A DNA stretch of 64,000 nt from Rhinopomastus cyanomelas (GCA_013400115.1 VXBP01002315.1:125678-189677); one strand, 5' to 3'; counted from the stretch's first letter, positions 43,121 to 56,236 are shown. A program made the numbers and translations. The notes: generated from the letters alone by a model not told the origin.

Positions 43121-44805
43121 TCACTCAAGGTGCAAGCTGATACAGATTTGATAGCGAAAGCAGGAGACATCACTTGCCTCAGAAATTATTGTAAGTTACC
43201 AGTTCTGGAATAAGACTTGAAATAGGAAAGAGAAGATGTTTAGAATTCTATGCAACAGGACATTTAAGAGCTACTGAGCAAAGGTTCAATCTTGGTCTAA
43301 AGAAAAAGGCAAGTTTTTTTTATCCCCTGGAGGTTTAGTATACTTGTGGTGTTTATTCTGTGGGGTTTTTTTAAAGTGTTTGAAGATACCTTGACTATGA
43401 AAGGAGCTTTAGAAAATCAAATTCTATACACTGCTAATCACAGATAATTCATAGCATGAATAGGATAAATTTGATTTTCATCTTGTTGGTTAATGGCCAT
43501 CTGAGCAAGTACAAAATTCTGAAATTGCAGGAAATTTTCCCTTTTGTTTGCAGAACACTGTAGAGCATTTTACAAGCTGTGTAACTAATTTTCTATAAAC
43601 CATTTTGCTTTCAACTTTCTTTATGGCCGCCTAACAAAGATATGCTTGTAAGGAGAATTTAGCAAATTATTCTCGCGCTCTGCCATCTGAGCATTTTGAA
43701 AACTAATACGTGTTAACCACAAATTTTAAGGGAACAGGCTTTTTAATATTTTTAATTGATGTAGTTATATATCTACTGTACTTGAGAGGAGCTTCCAGAT
43801 GCCAGACAAATTAAAGCAATGCAACTTCACAAGGTGAAGGGAGAGTTTTTAATTAAGAACGCTGGAAGTGGTAGCTTTTAGAGACTGCAAAGCAAGTCAG
43901 TAGTGTCAGCTCCAATGGTTTTAACTTTGGTGATGGTGTCTACACTGCCTGTCCCAGTGCAATGAAAATAGAGTTATTCTTCACCAGTTTAGGCTGCCTC
44001 AACATTCCTTTGATAGAAGAGGAGCTTCTCAGGGTAGTAATGTTGTAGAGATGAATGTAAAGACTTTTTAAGATTCATGAAAAATTTCCTTGGAAACTCT
44101 AGTTCTTTTAAGATCAGCCTAGCATAGAGGACAGCTGCAGGAGGTATGGTGATACTCCAGGCAGCTCAACACTACTCCAAAAAGAAAAAACATCCTAACC
44201 CTTGCAAGTTTTAGAGTATGCAGTTGGAAACCTTTCTGTAAAGGTCACCTGGCTGCAGCAGACGTCTCTCAGACACTGGCCTGAAAGAAAGATCAGCATA
44301 GATTGTGTCCTAGCTTGAAAAATATTACATAAATTTCACTTTACTGTACTTCTGTTCTCACCTTCTATCTAACCTGATTAGTATCTAAAACTCAAGGTAG
44401 GCACTGTATCTAATCAGGAGTTCTAACAGGGCCTCCCTACCACACAGCCTCAAAATAAGCTGTAAATGGGACTACTAGTGCACGATGGCAAACATTCAGG
44501 ATGTGCCAGTACGTACTTCCCAATGCAAGCTGGGTCCTTCTTGTCGTGCCATCACAGTATAAACTTAAAGCAAACATTGTTTTCAGAACATTTATAGCTA
44601 CAATCATACAGGAATGGGCAAGTGCCAAGGAGTGTCTTCCAGCAGTCTGTCTCTGTAGTAGTTTGGAAGTACAAGCAATTAATGAACCTGTCATGTTGTA
44701 CCAGATTCTCCTACCTTTTCCCTTAGCAAGTTGTGATTTAAAAACTTTGATAGCAAACCAAAAATATTAAACCTACTGCATAAAAGACAAACTGAATTTT
44801 TATTA

Positions 44806-44876
44806 CAGGAACAGCAGAGGGCTTGGACTAGATGATCTTTCGAGGTCCCTTCCAATCCCTAGTGTGATTCTATGAT
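44806..44876 (+). repeat. CR1 LINE 3' tail
   Basis: 'gggcttggactagatgatct' then 'cgaggtcccttccaatccc' then 'gtgattctatgat' marks the last 70 bases of a CR1 of the younger subfamily. Confidence 0.9.
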
Positions 44877-46007
44877 ACAGGAAGAAAGAATACACACGCA
44901 AAGCAGATGAATGGAAATACAGGTAGAACGCTTAGTAAAGAGGAAAGAAATACTGTAAGATACAACTTTATCAAGTGCCCAAAGTTTAAATACTAAAGGT
45001 TTTGTCAGAAAATAGATGCTTTTTTCGCTGACATCCTAGAGCTGACAGCCCAAGTTTTATTTTTGCTGTAGGGATAAAGAATAAGAAGAGTTGCACACAC
45101 ATCCTCCAGGCTAGCTGCATGTTGTTAACTCCTACCCTCCACAAAATTAACAAAGCACTAGTGTGGTTACGCTCCTTTATGCATCTTACTAATAACAGCC
45201 ACTTTTCTTGGGCCACAAACTTCTGCCCGTGAAATAACAGCCTCTTTGAAACGAAATGAACTTCCTCCCCACCAGTTTATAAATCAGCCAGCACAGATAC
45301 GTCATTTTCTTTGCAAAAGAGGGAAAGGAAGTAAGCAGCCTTTCAGTGACTGAAATCTGACATAGAAAAATGGAGAGCAGCAGCTGCAACATAAAAGAAA
45401 CCTAAAAATACTACTTAAATTGTTCATGATAACAATAATGCACAGAGATTGTTACCTTCCCCTCAGATTTTAGAGCTGTTGATAACGATATCATAACCTC
45501 AGCAGTCATTTTCTTAAAGCTACATACTGTGAAATGCAAAACAGAACACAAACCGTATGAATAGGGATTTAACTCTCCTTCCTAAACGCTACAACACGGT
45601 TCATTTCAGAAAATACGACGAGACAAAATAATTATTATAAAAAACCTGAAATGGATAGGCCAAATTCATTTGTGCTTTATATCTAGAGACTTCATCTAAG
45701 CTGTGTGGTTGAAGTGGACCCTGCACTTAACTAAGGTGTAATTAATCACCTGTCTGTGTGGAACAGGGTACTCCCTCGCCCCACTGCATTTTCAAAAATG
45801 AAAGTCTATGCTGTCTTCCTCTTTCACAACAAAAAATACTTCAATTCTGCAAATCACCACTGATATCCTAGCAGCAACCTGGATTATTAATCTGGATTTA
45901 TCTCAAAGCACAGTGGTAAATGCATTTAACCTTAGATATAGGAGGGGGTACCAAACCAGTTTAACAGTTCCACTCAGTTACATTATACAGAGGTTCCAAC
46001 TGCACTT

Positions 46008-46090
46008 TTAAAGACCATCTAGACAAATCCTCCTGCCATAGGCAGGGACAAGATTAAGTCCCATCCAATCTGACTTTGAACACTCCCACA
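46008..46090 (-). repeat. Old CR1 LINE 3' UTR fragment
   Basis: 'gaccatctagacaaatcctc', 'ctgccataggcagggacaag' and 'cccatccaatctgactttga' follow the CR1 UTR in reverse orientation. It runs into the microsatellite at 46086. Confidence 0.7.
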
Positions 46091-46133
46091 CACATATATG
46101 TATGCATGTATACATATGCATATAAATATAAGC
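46086..46133. repeat. CA/TA-rich microsatellite
   Basis: Alternating purine-pyrimidine run ('cacacacatatatgtatgca' then 'tgtatacatatgcatataaa'), which could adopt Z-DNA or cruciform structure. It lies between two CR1 3' ends and may be an expanded CR1 tail. Confidence 0.8.
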
Positions 46134-47445
46134 ATGGAATCATAAAACAATTTAGATAAGAAAAGATCTCTGAGACCATCAAGTCCAACCATTAACCTAG
46201 CACTGCCACCTCCACCATTAAAGCACATTGCTAGTTGCCACATCTACTTGTCTTTCAGATACCTCCAGCGATGGTGACTCAAGGACTCCCTCGTTCACAG
46301 AATCACAGAAGATCAGGGACTGGAAGGGACCTCGAAAGTTTATCTAGTCCAATCCCCCTGACACAGCAGGATCACCTAGACTAAACAAAACAGGAACATA
46401 TCCAGGTGGGTTTTAAACATCTCCAGAGAAGCAGACTCCACAACCCCCTTGGACAGCCCACTCCAGTGCTCTGTCACTCTCACTGGGAAGAAGTTCCTTC
46501 TGATATTTATATAGAACCTCCTATGTTCCAGCTTACACCCATTGCCCCTTGTCCTATCACTAGATGCCATAGAGAAGAGCCTGGCTCCATCCTGCTGACA
46601 CCCACCCTTCACATATTTATAGACATTAATGAGGTCACCCCTCAGTCTCCTTTTCTCCAAGCTCAAGAGACCCAGCTTCCTCAGCCTTTCCTCATCAGGG
46701 AGGTATTCTACTCTTCATCATCTTTGTTGCTCTGCACTGGACTCTCTCCAGCAGTTCTGTGTCCTTCTGAAACTGAGAGGCTCAGAACTGGGCACAATAT
46801 TCCAGGTGTCTCACCAGGGCAGAGTAGAAGGGAAGGAGAACTTCTCTTGATCTGCTAACCACAAGTCCTTCTGATCCACCCCAGGATACCACTGGCCTAA
46901 GGAGGTGCCCAGAAGGGCACACTGCTGGCTTATGGCCATTCTGCTGCCCACCAGGACCCCCAGGTCCCTTGCTCCTACACTGCTCTCCAACAGGTTGGTC
47001 CCAGCCTATACTGGTATTCCAATGACTAACAATCCTTTCAGTGAATAAAAATTTCCTGGTTTTCAATCTAAACCTCCCTGATGCATCTTGAGGCCATTTC
47101 CTTTTGTCCCATGATTTGCTACTTCAGGTAAAGACCAGCACCCACCTCTCTACAACCTCCTTTCAGTAGGCTGTAGAGAGTGATCAGGTCTCTTTTCAGC
47201 CTCAATTATTCGAGTCTAAACACCACCAATTCTCTCAGTTGCTCCTCAAAAGATGTGTGCTCTAGACTCCACCAGCTTTGTGGCCTTTCTTTGGACCTGC
47301 TCCAGCAACTTCAAGCCCTTCTTGTAGTGAGTGGCCCAAAACTGAACAAAGCATCCACGGTGTGAGATCACCAGTTCTGAGTACACGGCAATCACTTCCC
47401 TACTTCTGCTGGCCACACTATTTCTGATACAAGCCAGGGTTCTAT
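46134..47445 (-). mobile_element. Older CR1 LINE split by a nested younger CR1
   Basis: The left arm (46134-46292) holds the 3' UTR and last codons of an older CR1 ('agaccatcaagtccaaccat', 'acctccagcgatggtgactc'). The right arm (47017-47445) continues it upstream ('ttccaatgactaacaatcct', 'cttgaggccatttccttttg', 'aaggcc'-type region, then 'ctgagtacacggcaatcact'). Between them is a complete 3' fragment of a younger subfamily. About ten bases of the older element are missing at the junction. Confidence 0.88.
46293..47016 (-). mobile_element. Younger CR1 LINE nested in an older CR1
   Basis: The tail 'ttcacagaatcacagaagat' is followed by the UTR and the ORF2 C-terminus. The frame at 46666-46376 has 'MSLEKRRLRGDLINVYKYV', 'CKLEHRRFYINIRRNFFPV' and 'GVVESASLEMFKTHLDMF'. 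The element continues to 'ctcctacactgctctccaac' and stops at 'ctggta', the same part of ORF2 where the copy at 3973 approaches its 5' truncation. Frames upstream of 46666 are broken. Confidence 0.92.
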
Positions 47446-48159
47446 TGCTCACTCCTCCAGGAATATATTAAACATAATTTTGATACCTGGTTGATTATTA
47501 TGCGTGATTCAACTTTCCCCCAAACTGCAAGAAAGTTGAGTGAGGAGAGGAGTAACTTGGAACATACCTGTGCTGTGTTTTTTTCCATACCTTCAAAATT
47601 TCCATAACGTCTACATTTTACAGGAGCCTGACTTGCAACAATTTTCCATTAACACTGGTTCATTGAATTCTTGCCTCTGAAGACCTCACCTGGAACGTGT
47701 CCTTGAAATTGCTTCAACAGGCTACTTACTCTTTCACTCACACTTCAGTTCAAGAACTGTATCTTTGAATCATCCATTGACAGTTCCTCTTTTTTCCTTT
47801 GCTTCTTGATTCATTAGAAAATGGTTATTTTTATTTTTATCTTACTGCAGTATTGTAGATCTACTAGCTGCTTTACAAACATTGCTCTTAATATGATGAG
47901 CAGCTTATGAGATGAGAGGGCAACAGACTGTAATGTAAGTAATGTAAAGTAAATGTAAGTAGTGTAAAGTAATCCTTCAGAGTGCTTGTTATTACTTCCA
48001 GGATATGGCAATACCCACGTACCAAGAAAGTGACTTCTGAGCTAGACAAGAGTTAAATAAACCGCTTGCCCTTCCCATTTTGCCCTCTTCCATTTCAAGT
48101 CACCTTCTCAAGTGTTCAGTTTCAGCCTGAGTGCATTGCTGTGTCAACTTCCATGAGCA

Positions 48160-48221
48160 ATGAGGTTGGCTTAGATGGTCTCTGAGGCACTTCCAGGCCA
48201 CTCTGTGATTCTGATTCTATC
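48160..48221 (+). repeat. CR1 LINE 3' tail
   Basis: 'gaggttggcttagatggtct' then 'gaggcacttccaggccactc' then 'tgtgattctgattctat' is a degraded CR1 3' end. Confidence 0.75.
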
Positions 48222-49623
48222 TCTTAGTTGGTACCTACTAATTCTACATACACTCTGTAGAAGAATTGGCTCTTCAGGGGGAACACAAGCTCACTGCGTG
48301 TGCTTTAACCCACCTCTCCTCATAAGAGTGATTTGGGTGAGTGTTTTCTGATACCTTAACATGAGAGAGGGCAGAAGAGAGCTGACACTACTCAGAACGA
48401 GTTGGAAACATAAACTATGCTGTTAGGAAAACCTTAGGGCTTATCTTCCAATTTTTTAAGTTCATAAGAAAATAACATGCAGTGTAATGCAGGACAAGCA
48501 GACACTGAGTCTCTGTTTCCCAGAAACCTTTTGCACAAGAATGAAAACACATTTTGAATTCCCAACTGCTCTTTACACACCACAAATGCCTTAGCAAGGC
48601 TGCATGTTTTAACAACAACAAAAGAACATGAGGACAGAAAAAAGGGAGGGAACCATTTTCTTCATTTTGAGGAAGTGATGGTGATAAAACCAAAAATGAA
48701 ATGGAAATGTACCAGAAAGTTGTCTGACATGGAAAAGGCAACAAATACATTAAAAAAAATCAATTGAGTCATTAAAATTATTAATTAGATATTTCTTTTC
48801 TAACATCAAAATACACACATGGGAGCATTTAGTTCTTTATTTGGACATCTTGCTGTCAGTATTTCCAAATGAGCTTCTAAGAAAACAGCTCCTCAAGGAA
48901 GTAAGAATTAGTTTTGTGGGGTTTTTTTTCCCCTTTTATTCTTTTTTCATTATTGTATTTTCCAGGTAAAGTCTGTAATAAAAAAAACTCCCTTCAAGGA
49001 AAAGTTTTATACTCAACTAAGGCTCCTTACCTTCTCTTAGTTCTTACTGAAGCTTTTTATCTCAGTACAATGGTTATTATACCGAATAAGCTTTGAAATT
49101 CTCAGAAGGCTGAGCTGAATTTCAGTGCTTTCACAGATCTTGTATTGTTGAGCTGTTTAAAACTTCCAGAAGAACTTGATGAGCATTAGAAGTGCTAGAA
49201 TGCTTCAGTTCTTTGATAACTTTCCTTCCAAAATACAAACTCTCAAGTGTGTGCTTTAGGGAAGACAACTTTACCCAGAATTAGTGAAAATCTTCTCTGG
49301 GTCAGACTGGGCGTTTGTATTGATTATTGGTTTCTGATTGCAATGCCTTGCCTACCAGAGTGCGTTCATCTTCTCACCTACCACAGACACTGCACCACTC
49401 TTGGGAACACAGTCTGGAACAAAGCTCTGACTAGCAGTGGTTAACTCCCTTCAAACACTTTTTCTTCAGGTCTTTATCACCCTGTGTGCCTGCACAATGC
49501 AATAACTTTTCAGAAATAGCTGGTCAGGTTTGAGATGGGAAACATAAGGAGCATTCCAACAGTAGTACTTGGCTACTTAAATAAGTATCAAACAATTTAA
49601 TGTAATTGCCACGTTCTGATTAG

Positions 49624-49698
49624 AACAGTGGGGGGGATTAGACTACATGATCTTTTGAGGTCACTTCCAATCCTTAATGCTCTGTGATTCTGTGGGAG
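49624..49698 (+). repeat. CR1 LINE 3' tail
   Basis: 'gggggattagactacatgat' then 'cttttgaggtcacttccaat' then 'tctgtgattctgtggg' is a CR1 3' end with no body. Confidence 0.85.
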
Positions 49699-49828
49699 AC
49701 TGCAGCCTTTTGGTTGCTTTTAAACTCACAATTCCAGAACTACTGTTCTCAAACCTAGATGGGTAACTGAATAAAAAAAGAGTTGAAGACTTAAAAGTGT
49801 AGATGCCATATAAAAAAAGATTATAGAA

Positions 49829-50386
49829 TCATAGAATCTTTAGGGATTGGAAGGGACCTTGAAAGATCATCTAGTCCAATCCCCCTGACACAGTAGGATC
49901 ACCCAGACCAAGTCATAGAGTCAGTCAGGGTTAGAAGGGACCACAGGATCATCCAGTTCCTACTCCCCTAACATGGGCAGGGACACCCCACCCCACATCA
50001 GGCTGGCCAGAGCCCCATCCAGCCTGGCCTTAAACACCTCCAAGGATGGGGCCTCCACCACCTCCCTCAGCAACCCATTCCAGGCTCTCACCACTCTCAC
50101 AGTGAAGAACTTCCTCCTCACATCCACTCTAAATCTCCCCATCTCCAGCTTTGCTCCATTCCCCCTAGTCCTGTCGCTACCTGACATCCTAAAAAGTCCC
50201 TCCCCAGCCTTTTTGTAGCCCACTTCAGATACTGGAAGGTCACAATAAGGTCACCAGGGAGCCTCCTCTTCTCCAGACTCAACAGCCCCAACTCTGTCAA
50301 TCTGGCCTCACAGGAGAGGTGCTCCAGCCCTCTGATCATCCTCGTGGCCCTCCTCTGCCCTTGCTCCAGCACATCCACATCCTGTA
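49829..50386 (-). mobile_element. CR1 LINE with composite (two-part) tail
   Basis: The first tail module (49829-49917) is 'catagaatcatagaatcttt...gatcacccagaccaagtcat'. The second module (49918-49990) is 'gagtcagtcagggttagaag...caggatcatccagttcctac'. Then comes the ORF2 C-terminus: frame 50378-50118 has 'MDVLEQGQRRATRMIRGLEH' and frame 50223-49960 has 'MSGSDRTRGNGAKLEMGRF'. The two frames are joined by one frameshift near 50210. Same structure as 5171-5560 and 60653-61033. Confidence 0.93.
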
Positions 50387-51759
50387 AGTATAGTGTTTGT
50401 AACTATGGCAAATTAGGGCAGAAAACCTAGCAGACCTTTCAAAGGCAAAACAACAGACACACTGAATGCACACACTAGTGAGTCTTCTTTCAAAAGCTGG
50501 GAGATTTTGTGAAGGGGTACAACTGGATTTTTTGGACTCCTCTCACCATCACAACTTGCCTGAGCTGTGTCAGCTTTTGATCAACTATAGCCAGCAAACT
50601 ATAAGTTTAGCTGCTGGTAGAGCTGATTTGCACCACTGACAGTTTTAACACTACCTAAATGTGAGCTGCTTTGCTGAACACCACTAGAGTCGGGTGGGAT
50701 TACAGCTAAACAAATAGGATTGAAAAAGCAGTAAAGACCCAGAAGATGAAAATGTTAAATCTGGGGGCGTGCTCTCAATAAGTAAGAAGTAATATGGATA
50801 GAAAGAAATTAAGTGAGGAAGAGGAAAGAAAATATGGAATTTCCCTTCCCACAAATTCTTGAACTCTTATGATGCTCTTCTTCTTATAACCTCTCTTTTA
50901 AAAAGTTATTCCCATAGCTGTTTTAAGAATTTTAACTTCAGAAATACTTACCTGATAGGAAAGCAGATAGGGTGGGAATTAAGAACTTCACAGCAAGGGA
51001 AGGACAGAAAAGCAGAACAGGGGCGAAGGAGAACAAAGAGATCAGTACTACAGTGAGCTTGTGAGATTAGTTGACAGAATCCCAGATAGCAATGACAGGG
51101 AAATTGCCATTCATGGACTGTGAAACTCATTCTAGGATAAGGACCCATGTGAGTCTCATGTGATAAGGACTTGTGTCTCCTGGTCTTCAGATTGTGAATG
51201 CAGTGTTTGTGTCTGCCTAAAAACATAGACTATTAAATCACGTTGGAAACTGAGAAGAAAGAACATTCAACGAAACAAAAAGGCAGGTTAGAAGTTTGCC
51301 ATCAGCACATACACAGCTGTGTTAAAAAACCCCCAATAAAAAATCTGTAATTGTGAATTGATTCTCATATATAGTAAATCAAAATGAAGCAGCTAATTAG
51401 TCAACCAAAACTCTTCTGTTCTGTATGGTAAGAATTTCTATTGAAGTTAACTTCAAAGGATAGCTTTAAAAATATGAGCATCAAACATTTTTTTGAACAA
51501 CAAAGGAACACCCTTTGACAGGAAAAGGCTGTCCTATATTTGTAATATATGTCTTGTTTGATAATTCTCAATGGGATTATAAAGTATCTCATAAGACTTG
51601 AGGAAAGAAGGATGCTGTAATTAAATGATAAAAATCCTAATAACATAAGTTTGATAATATTGATGCAAGTTTTGCAAATTTAGATGTTTTCTCATTTGAC
51701 AATAATTAATCTGATTTTATTTTTCCAAGGAAGAGCCGTAACATGGTAACTTCCACCTC

Positions 51760-52500
51760 CAGGTCGTAGAGAAGCCAACAAGGAGAAGAGGGGCTGGTAT
51801 GGAATGTGAAACTCAAGGCTTAAGTCTGGGTTGCAGCGACGATGAGATGGTGGAATTCAACACCCTTAGCAGTGAGGAGGGCATTCAGCAAGTTTGCTAC
51901 CTCAACAGCACTGCAAAAAAAAAAAGTCAGGCTATCAGAAGGCCTGGGTGGATGAACAAAGAACACCTGGACAAACTTGGACACAAAACCAAAGTCTACA
52001 GAGGGTGGAAGCAAGTGTACATAGCCTAGGAGAATACAGAGGCACTGCCTGTGCAGCCAGTGACAGGGTTAGGGAAGGCAAAGTCTGGATTGAATCAAAT
52101 CTGGCCAGGAATATCAAGGGTAGAAGGAAATCTTACATAGGTATATCAATGCAAAATGGAAAGCTAGGGAAAATGTAGGACACCTCCGGGAAAAGCAGGT
52201 GATACGGTAAGCCATGATATGGAGAAGGCTGAGGTACTCAGCAACTTGATTACCTCAGTCTTCACTGGAAAGCACTCAAACCATACCATCCAAGTCAAAG
52301 ACTAGGGTCAAGAGAAGGAAGAGTCATCCATGGTAGGGGCAGAGCAGGTTCACAACTATGTAAAGAACCTGAAGATCCATAATGTCACTGGACCTGATAA
52401 GATACATTCATGGGGTTCTGGGCAACCTGGTGTAGTGAGATGTGTCCCTGCTTAGGGCAGGGGAGTTAGAACTAGATGATGTCTGAGGTCACTTCTGACC
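51760..52500 (+). mobile_element. CR1 LINE, internally deleted (pre-RT region joined to 3' end)
   Basis: 51760-52400 resembles the CR1 segment between endonuclease and RT ('gatgagatggtggaattcaa', 'aaggctgaggtactcagcaa', 'aatgtcactggacctgataa'). It then jumps at about 52410 to the 3' UTR ('ggttctgggcaacctggtgt', 'tgtccctgcttagggcaggg', 'aactagatgatgtctgaggt'). The reverse transcriptase is deleted, and an A-run of 11 lies at about 51913-51923. No intact frame. Confidence 0.82.
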
Positions 52501-52514
52501 CAAGCCATTCTAGT

Positions 52515-52702
52515 GGGTGAAGAGCCACAGAGACAGAATGTTGGACTAGCTAAGCAGGGTCAGGCCTGGTTTGTACTTGGATGGGGTGTACTAGGTGCTG
52601 CAGGCTTACCCTGCTCCAGCAGGGGTAGGTCAGACTTAGATGGACTTTTGAGGTCCCTTCCAACCTGGAACATTCCGTGATATGACTCTATGATTCTGTG
52701 TT
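52515..52702 (+). mobile_element. 5S rRNA-derived, CR1-tailed SINE-like element
   Basis: 52546-52607 matches the 3' half of 5S rRNA: 'agctaagcagggtcaggcct', 'ggtttgtacttggatgggg' and 'aggtgctgcaggctt', which span the internal promoter region. About 14 bases are lost between 'ggatggg' and 'tac'. It passes directly into a CR1 3' end ('gctccagcaggggtaggtca', 'ttttgaggtcccttccaacc', 'atatgactctatgattctgt'). This is the architecture of a 5S-headed SINE mobilised by CR1, or a one-off chimera. The 5' half of 5S (52515-52545) is unrecognisable. Confidence 0.75.
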
Positions 52703-55700
52703 TAAAAAGTCATCACATATTGTTAATGCATGTTATGAAGTACTATTTCCACTTAAATAGTCATTCCTGAAGAAAAAAAAAGAAAATGTAGACATTCTAG
52801 CTATTTAGTAAATGTTGGGGGTTATATGACTTTGACTATATAAGGTATTAAGACATGTATTGTATTTAGTGAGAAGGAACTCTTTAATTATGGGCACTGA
52901 AGTACATCCAAAACTATCAGAAACAGAATTATTTGCAAGACATCATGAGACACACAACCACAGTGTATTTTTATCCTGTACAGATTCTTTAAAGGGAACT
53001 ATTGTTACTGACATACTGCATGAATATCCTACTCTAAATACAAGTGAGGTAGGTTCTTTACACCTGCGTGAACAGTTTTATTTTTAGCAGATGAAATTTG
53101 GTGTGATTAGAAACTGGAACGTGCTCCTCAATGATTCTCATTGCTATCATGATTACACCTACTTGAAAAGTAAGGCCTGGTAAGTATGCATTACCACAAT
53201 ATGTGATTCAGCATTCTTCTGGAGCCTTGAATATCTGAATGACCTAGGCTTTGAGCTATCACCAATGAGTATCTTAAAATTATACACATTGCCTTCCTGT
53301 TGATGACTCTTTCTTCTGCTTACAATGTGCCTAAGGTGATCAACTCCTATCAGCACATTTAATTGCCAGACTCCTAAGACAGACAAGTAAATTCCTTTCT
53401 TTCCATGACTGCACAATGTCGCATACACGTAAGCATCTACTCTTGCCCTCATTCTGAGCCCTAAGGCTTTTAAGTCATTTTAAAATTAATTTCTAGCTAA
53501 TATTTCTATCCCACCACTGCAAAAACTAAAACCATTTAAATTAAAACTGCATCCATCTCTGACAGACACCCCCTTCTAAGCCACAGTTATATTCAGTTAT
53601 TCACTCTTTGCGCACTGGAGCTTATTCTTATCTTTAAAAAACTCCTGTACGATTAACCTTACCGATACTCCATTCATGATTAATGATGGAATAAAGTGGT
53701 GTGTACAGCATAAATTGTGTGTGTGTAATTTATAATGAGGTTTTTTAATGTGAAAAATGAACTTCAGTGCCAGCATTACTCCTGACAATTTTCCCAATGC
53801 ACTGCCAAAGTGCCTACACTGCTTCATATACAACTATCAATACTACTGTCCTTTTAAGTAACACCAATAGCTACTGTTTTCAGTCGAATGCGTTGGCTTA
53901 ATCATCATCTGCAAAAAGGAGGACGTTTGTAGCATTCACTGGATGACTGGCTCATACATTTCTCTGCCTCAACACAAGCTGCTTACAGATTGATGAAAAC
54001 ACAGGACACCCACACGTGGAACGGTCTTCTTGGAGATGAAGATTTTCCAAGCAGTCAAGCAGATCTAGACACCTAAGCTCCATTGAAGGAATTAAATAGG
54101 TAAAAACCAGTTCTTGGAACTGGTGAGGCACAGCACCTCATTAATTCCATGAACTAGGAAGCATTCTAAAAACCTGCTGAACCTGTTGAACAAAGGCAGT
54201 AACTTTCTCACAGCTAGAGTAAATTTCAGAACGACTTTTTCTCTAGGAGAAATAACCAGCTAGTTTCTCCCATATCCCCCTAGATCTTTATGTTTTTAAG
54301 GAGAAAAGCAAAGGCATGCACACTTTGTTTCATGAGTTTATGGTATTCTTGTTTCAAGACTACTTGTCATGTAGATTAATTTCAATCCACCATTTTTAAT
54401 GACTGCAAAACCAGTGTTGCACATTCACATTAGGGATTAAATCCTCCAGGGTGGCCAGTGGCAAAACGCTCACCGAGTTTGATGGTGGTACAGTTCTACT
54501 GCTTCCCTTCAGCACTTGGCCAAAATGGAGTAAGAGAAAATCTGGAGGAACAGAGGCTGAGAAAACCCCATCCTTGTCACATGCCCTTTTCTCATCTTTT
54601 ATCTAAGGGACAGGTAGAAGAGTGTCCCCAAGCATCGGTGCTTGACTCTGCATAGCCCCGCAGAGTCCTGAGAACGCATTGCCAATTGTCCTTCACAAAC
54701 TCCATCCGAGAGCAGCGAATCATCCTTTTTTTGCTGCTCAATCACAAACCAACACCTACCTCAGAACAGTCAGCTGAAAGACTGTCATGCCAAAGTTGGT
54801 GTTTCTGTACCATATACAGCTTTTTCTGTGTCCAGGTACCCCTGCAGGAAGATCACTGTTCAGGGTTTGCTTTTGGTCAGCACAATGGCGTTCTCAGCTG
54901 ACATAAACTCCACTCAGTCTAGCCTGTCCCCCAGGAAGTTACTCATAACCACCTCTTGAAGGATGCCTACTCACTATGACCTTAGTCTCCTGACATAAGC
55001 TAAAAGATCTCAATGCCATAACACAACTACACCTTTCCAAACTTGATTCACATCCTTTGCAACCATCTTCACATGAAGCATGCTTGAAAAATGAAACTGT
55101 GCTCACTTTTCTTATACAAATCATGACCACGAGCACAAACAAATACCATCCATGGCCCACAACTGTACCCTTGCCTTTCACAAAGAATGTTAATGGCTTC
55201 AGGAGAAGATTGGGGCGCAAAACCTTTACATATTTCAATGAGAGTGACACCTATGCCTCCTAAACTGGATTTTTCTGATGAGCAAACTACTGGTATCTGG
55301 ATATAAAAAAGGACCTATACCCTTAATAGCTTCTTAGTTGAAAATTGCCTTTTATTAGAAGTAAACCTGGTAGCAATAGAATGTTATTAAATCTGCAAAG
55401 CTATGAATTACAAAATGCTGGAATTAAGGTTGTCTGCATCCTGTGTGTGCCCTGCTGTAATACAGCCTTTAGAGACTTTGGTCACCAATGTCCTGAACTT
55501 TGCAGTGAACTTCAAGGGGCTGTAGCATGCACATCAGTAAATGCAGTATCTTACAACGTGTGGTGCGAGCGAGGTGGAGAACAGCACACACAGAAGGATG
55601 GCTTCATAGTTAAGGCAGCTGAATAGTTCCTTAGAGAACTGTATTTGACATCTACCTCTGCTAAAGAAGCTTTCTAAAAGTTCTCCTAGACAGCCACTAC

Positions 55701-55990
55701 TAAAGCATTTGTGATTTTAAAGGTATCTGACTTCAAGGTGAAAATGTGAACTACCATTGTTCTGTCTGCCATGGCCTACTGTGCTGTTGAAAAATGCAGC
55801 TGCCTACTGGGTTCAAGGTGGTTGTACTTTACAATCAGACCTTACTATTGGCACATTTTTATCTTTTTTCTTATTTTAAACTTTAGGTTCTGTCCTACTG
55901 GCTTTTTAAACTTGTAACCAACAAAATCACTTTAAAGGAATTGTGCAACATACTGAAAAATGGGAACTTAAGAGTTAATGCACAAATATG

Positions 55991-56236
55991 AATCATAGAA
56001 TCATTAGGGATTGGAAGGGACCTCGAAAGATCATCTAGTCCAATCCCCCTGACACAGCAGCATTTCCTAGACCAAGTCACACAGGAACACATCCAGGCAG
56101 GTCTTAAACGTCTGCAGTGAAGGAGACTCCACAACCTCCCTGGGCAGCCCCTTCCAGTGCTTCATCACCCTCACTGGGAAGAAGTTTCTTCTCATATTGA
56201 TGTGGAACCTCCTGTGTTCCAGCTGACACCCATTTG
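55991..56236 (-). mobile_element. CR1 LINE 3' end
   Basis: The tail 'aatcatagaatcattaggga' is followed by the UTR and the last codons of ORF2. The frame at 56270-56067 has 'CQLEHRRFHINMRRNFFPV' and 'GLPREVVESPSLQTFKTCL'. 5'-truncated at about 56236. It belongs to the same subfamily as 29117 and 24514. Confidence 0.92.

Noticed and set aside
53715..53730. GT-repeat run
   Set aside because: About six units, too short to list as a microsatellite.
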